Shown here piece after piece: positions 63,661 through 64,000 of a DNA stretch of 64,000 nt; the first letter of the stretch is position 1, and each line of letters opens with the position of its first letter. The notes under the pieces are model-generated. The model searched no databases and was not told the origin of the DNA. It worked only from the letters and a program-made list of their open reading frames with translations. Made by a program: the position numbers and the translations under genes. Origin of the DNA: Lactobacillus johnsonii (GTDB lineage: Bacteria; Bacillota; Bacilli; Lactobacillales; Lactobacillaceae). The stretch is taken from NCBI RefSeq assembly GCF_014058685.1, contig NZ_CP059055.1, positions 1,798,001-1,862,000 on the forward strand, read 5' to 3'.

Positions 63661-64000
63661 ATGAGAAATCAATGGAAATTTTTCACAATCCTTGGGATTG
63701 GTGTTGTTGCAGCAATCTTAGACTTCCTATGTGGAGCACCTAAGATTGGTGGGTGGCCAATTTCCGGTATCTTAATTGATATCTTCGGAATTTTTATGGC
63801 TATTACCATGCTTCGAGAAATGATTGAAACCCTTGAATCTGGTCGTTGGGGCGTAGATATCTTGGCAATCATCGCTGTTGTTTCAACAATGATTGTCGGC
63901 GATTACTGGGCTGCTTGGATGATTTTAATCATGTTGACTGGTGGTGAATCACTTGAAGATTACGCTACAAGTCAAGCTGATAAAGAATTACGCTCTTTAC
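63661..64000 (+). CDS. Heavy metal-transporting P-type ATPase (5' part)
   Basis: The first 113 residues are visible; the frame runs off the right edge. The sequence (ILGIGVVAAILDFLCG, then IDIFGIFMAITMLREMIETLESGRWGVDILAIIAVVST, MLTGGESLEDYATSQADKEL) matches the N-terminal membrane region of P1B ATPases for Cd/Zn/Co (or Cu) ions. No N-terminal HMA metal-binding domain is present. The ATG at 63661 has GGAGGG 10 bases upstream; a TATAAT at about 63611 lies 50 bp before the start. Catalytic DKTGT is beyond the window. Confidence 0.85.
   Translation, partial: MRNQWKFFTILGIGVVAAILDFLCGAPKIGGWPISGILIDIFGIFMAITMLREMIETLESGRWGVDILAIIAVVSTMIVGDYWAAWMILIMLTGGESLEDYATSQADKELRSL

Overview
The window looks like chromosomal DNA of a low-GC lactic acid bacterium of the Lactobacillus gasseri/johnsonii group. 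The evidence is the AT-rich base composition, the 16S sequence (its V1 region matches L. johnsonii better than L. gasseri, from memory), the gene set (dlt operon with dltX, mannose PTS with manO, sucrose PTS, HrcA/CIRCE-controlled Clp ATPase, many APC amino acid permeases) and the absence of amino acid biosynthesis genes apart from asnA.

Layout. 1-9.5 kb: a mixed, partly decaying accessory region with a divergent class A beta-lactamase-like protein, an RpiR regulator, a DUF4931 protein, a 3' truncated aroD, a frameshifted MFS exporter, a C26 amidotransferase-like protein that has lost its catalytic residues, an ABC half-transporter, a macrodomain protein, and a small Rgg-regulator islet bracketed by two identical 48-bp terminators. 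9.5-14.2 kb: a divergent sucrose locus (scrA against scrB-scrR) with operator/cre-like sites in the middle; scrR has a one-base frameshift. 14.2-25.6 kb: tyrosine phosphatase, ThiD/PdxK-type kinase, GatD, APC and DMT transporters, T-box-controlled asnA, a C26 hydrolase with permease, and two tandem duplicate permeases behind a leader with an intrinsic terminator. 25.7-29.05 kb: the manLMNO mannose PTS operon with a cre site. 29.1-45.7 kb: three directly repeated rRNA operons (16S-tRNA-Ile-tRNA-Ala-23S-5S-tRNA-Asn), period 5515 bp, all on the minus strand, each with its own tandem P1/P2 promoters. 45.8-54 kb: APC permease, ClpL-type chaperone with CIRCE, DUF915 hydrolase and PTS EIIC, a small unknown protein, an MFS transporter and a candidate structured RNA. 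53.9-60.9 kb: a broken serine hydrolase, the dltXABCD operon for D-alanylation of teichoic acids, and two unknown envelope proteins. 61-63 kb: a small Sec-dependent bacteriocin locus with three immunity-like genes. 63.1-64 kb: a CbpB-like CBS protein and the start of a metal P-type ATPase.

The most interesting item is a pair of paralogous RNA genes on the plus strand (about 61021-61187 and 62855-63018) that bracket the bacteriocin/immunity cluster. They share a 61-nt identical central stretch containing an anti-Shine-Dalgarno sequence. All three flanking hairpins have changed sequence between the copies while keeping base pairing, including the terminators, whose loops keep UUCCCA. This covariation is what a structured trans-acting sRNA family would show. 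Nine of its bases are complementary to the bacteriocin ribosome-binding site. Two further candidate sRNAs (about 2446-2533 plus, and 53677-53797 minus) have promoter and terminator signals in intergenic space.

Gene decay is frequent here (aroD, MFS, scrR, serine hydrolase, C26). The two one-base frameshifts lie in or next to homopolymer runs, so sequencing error is a real alternative for those two.
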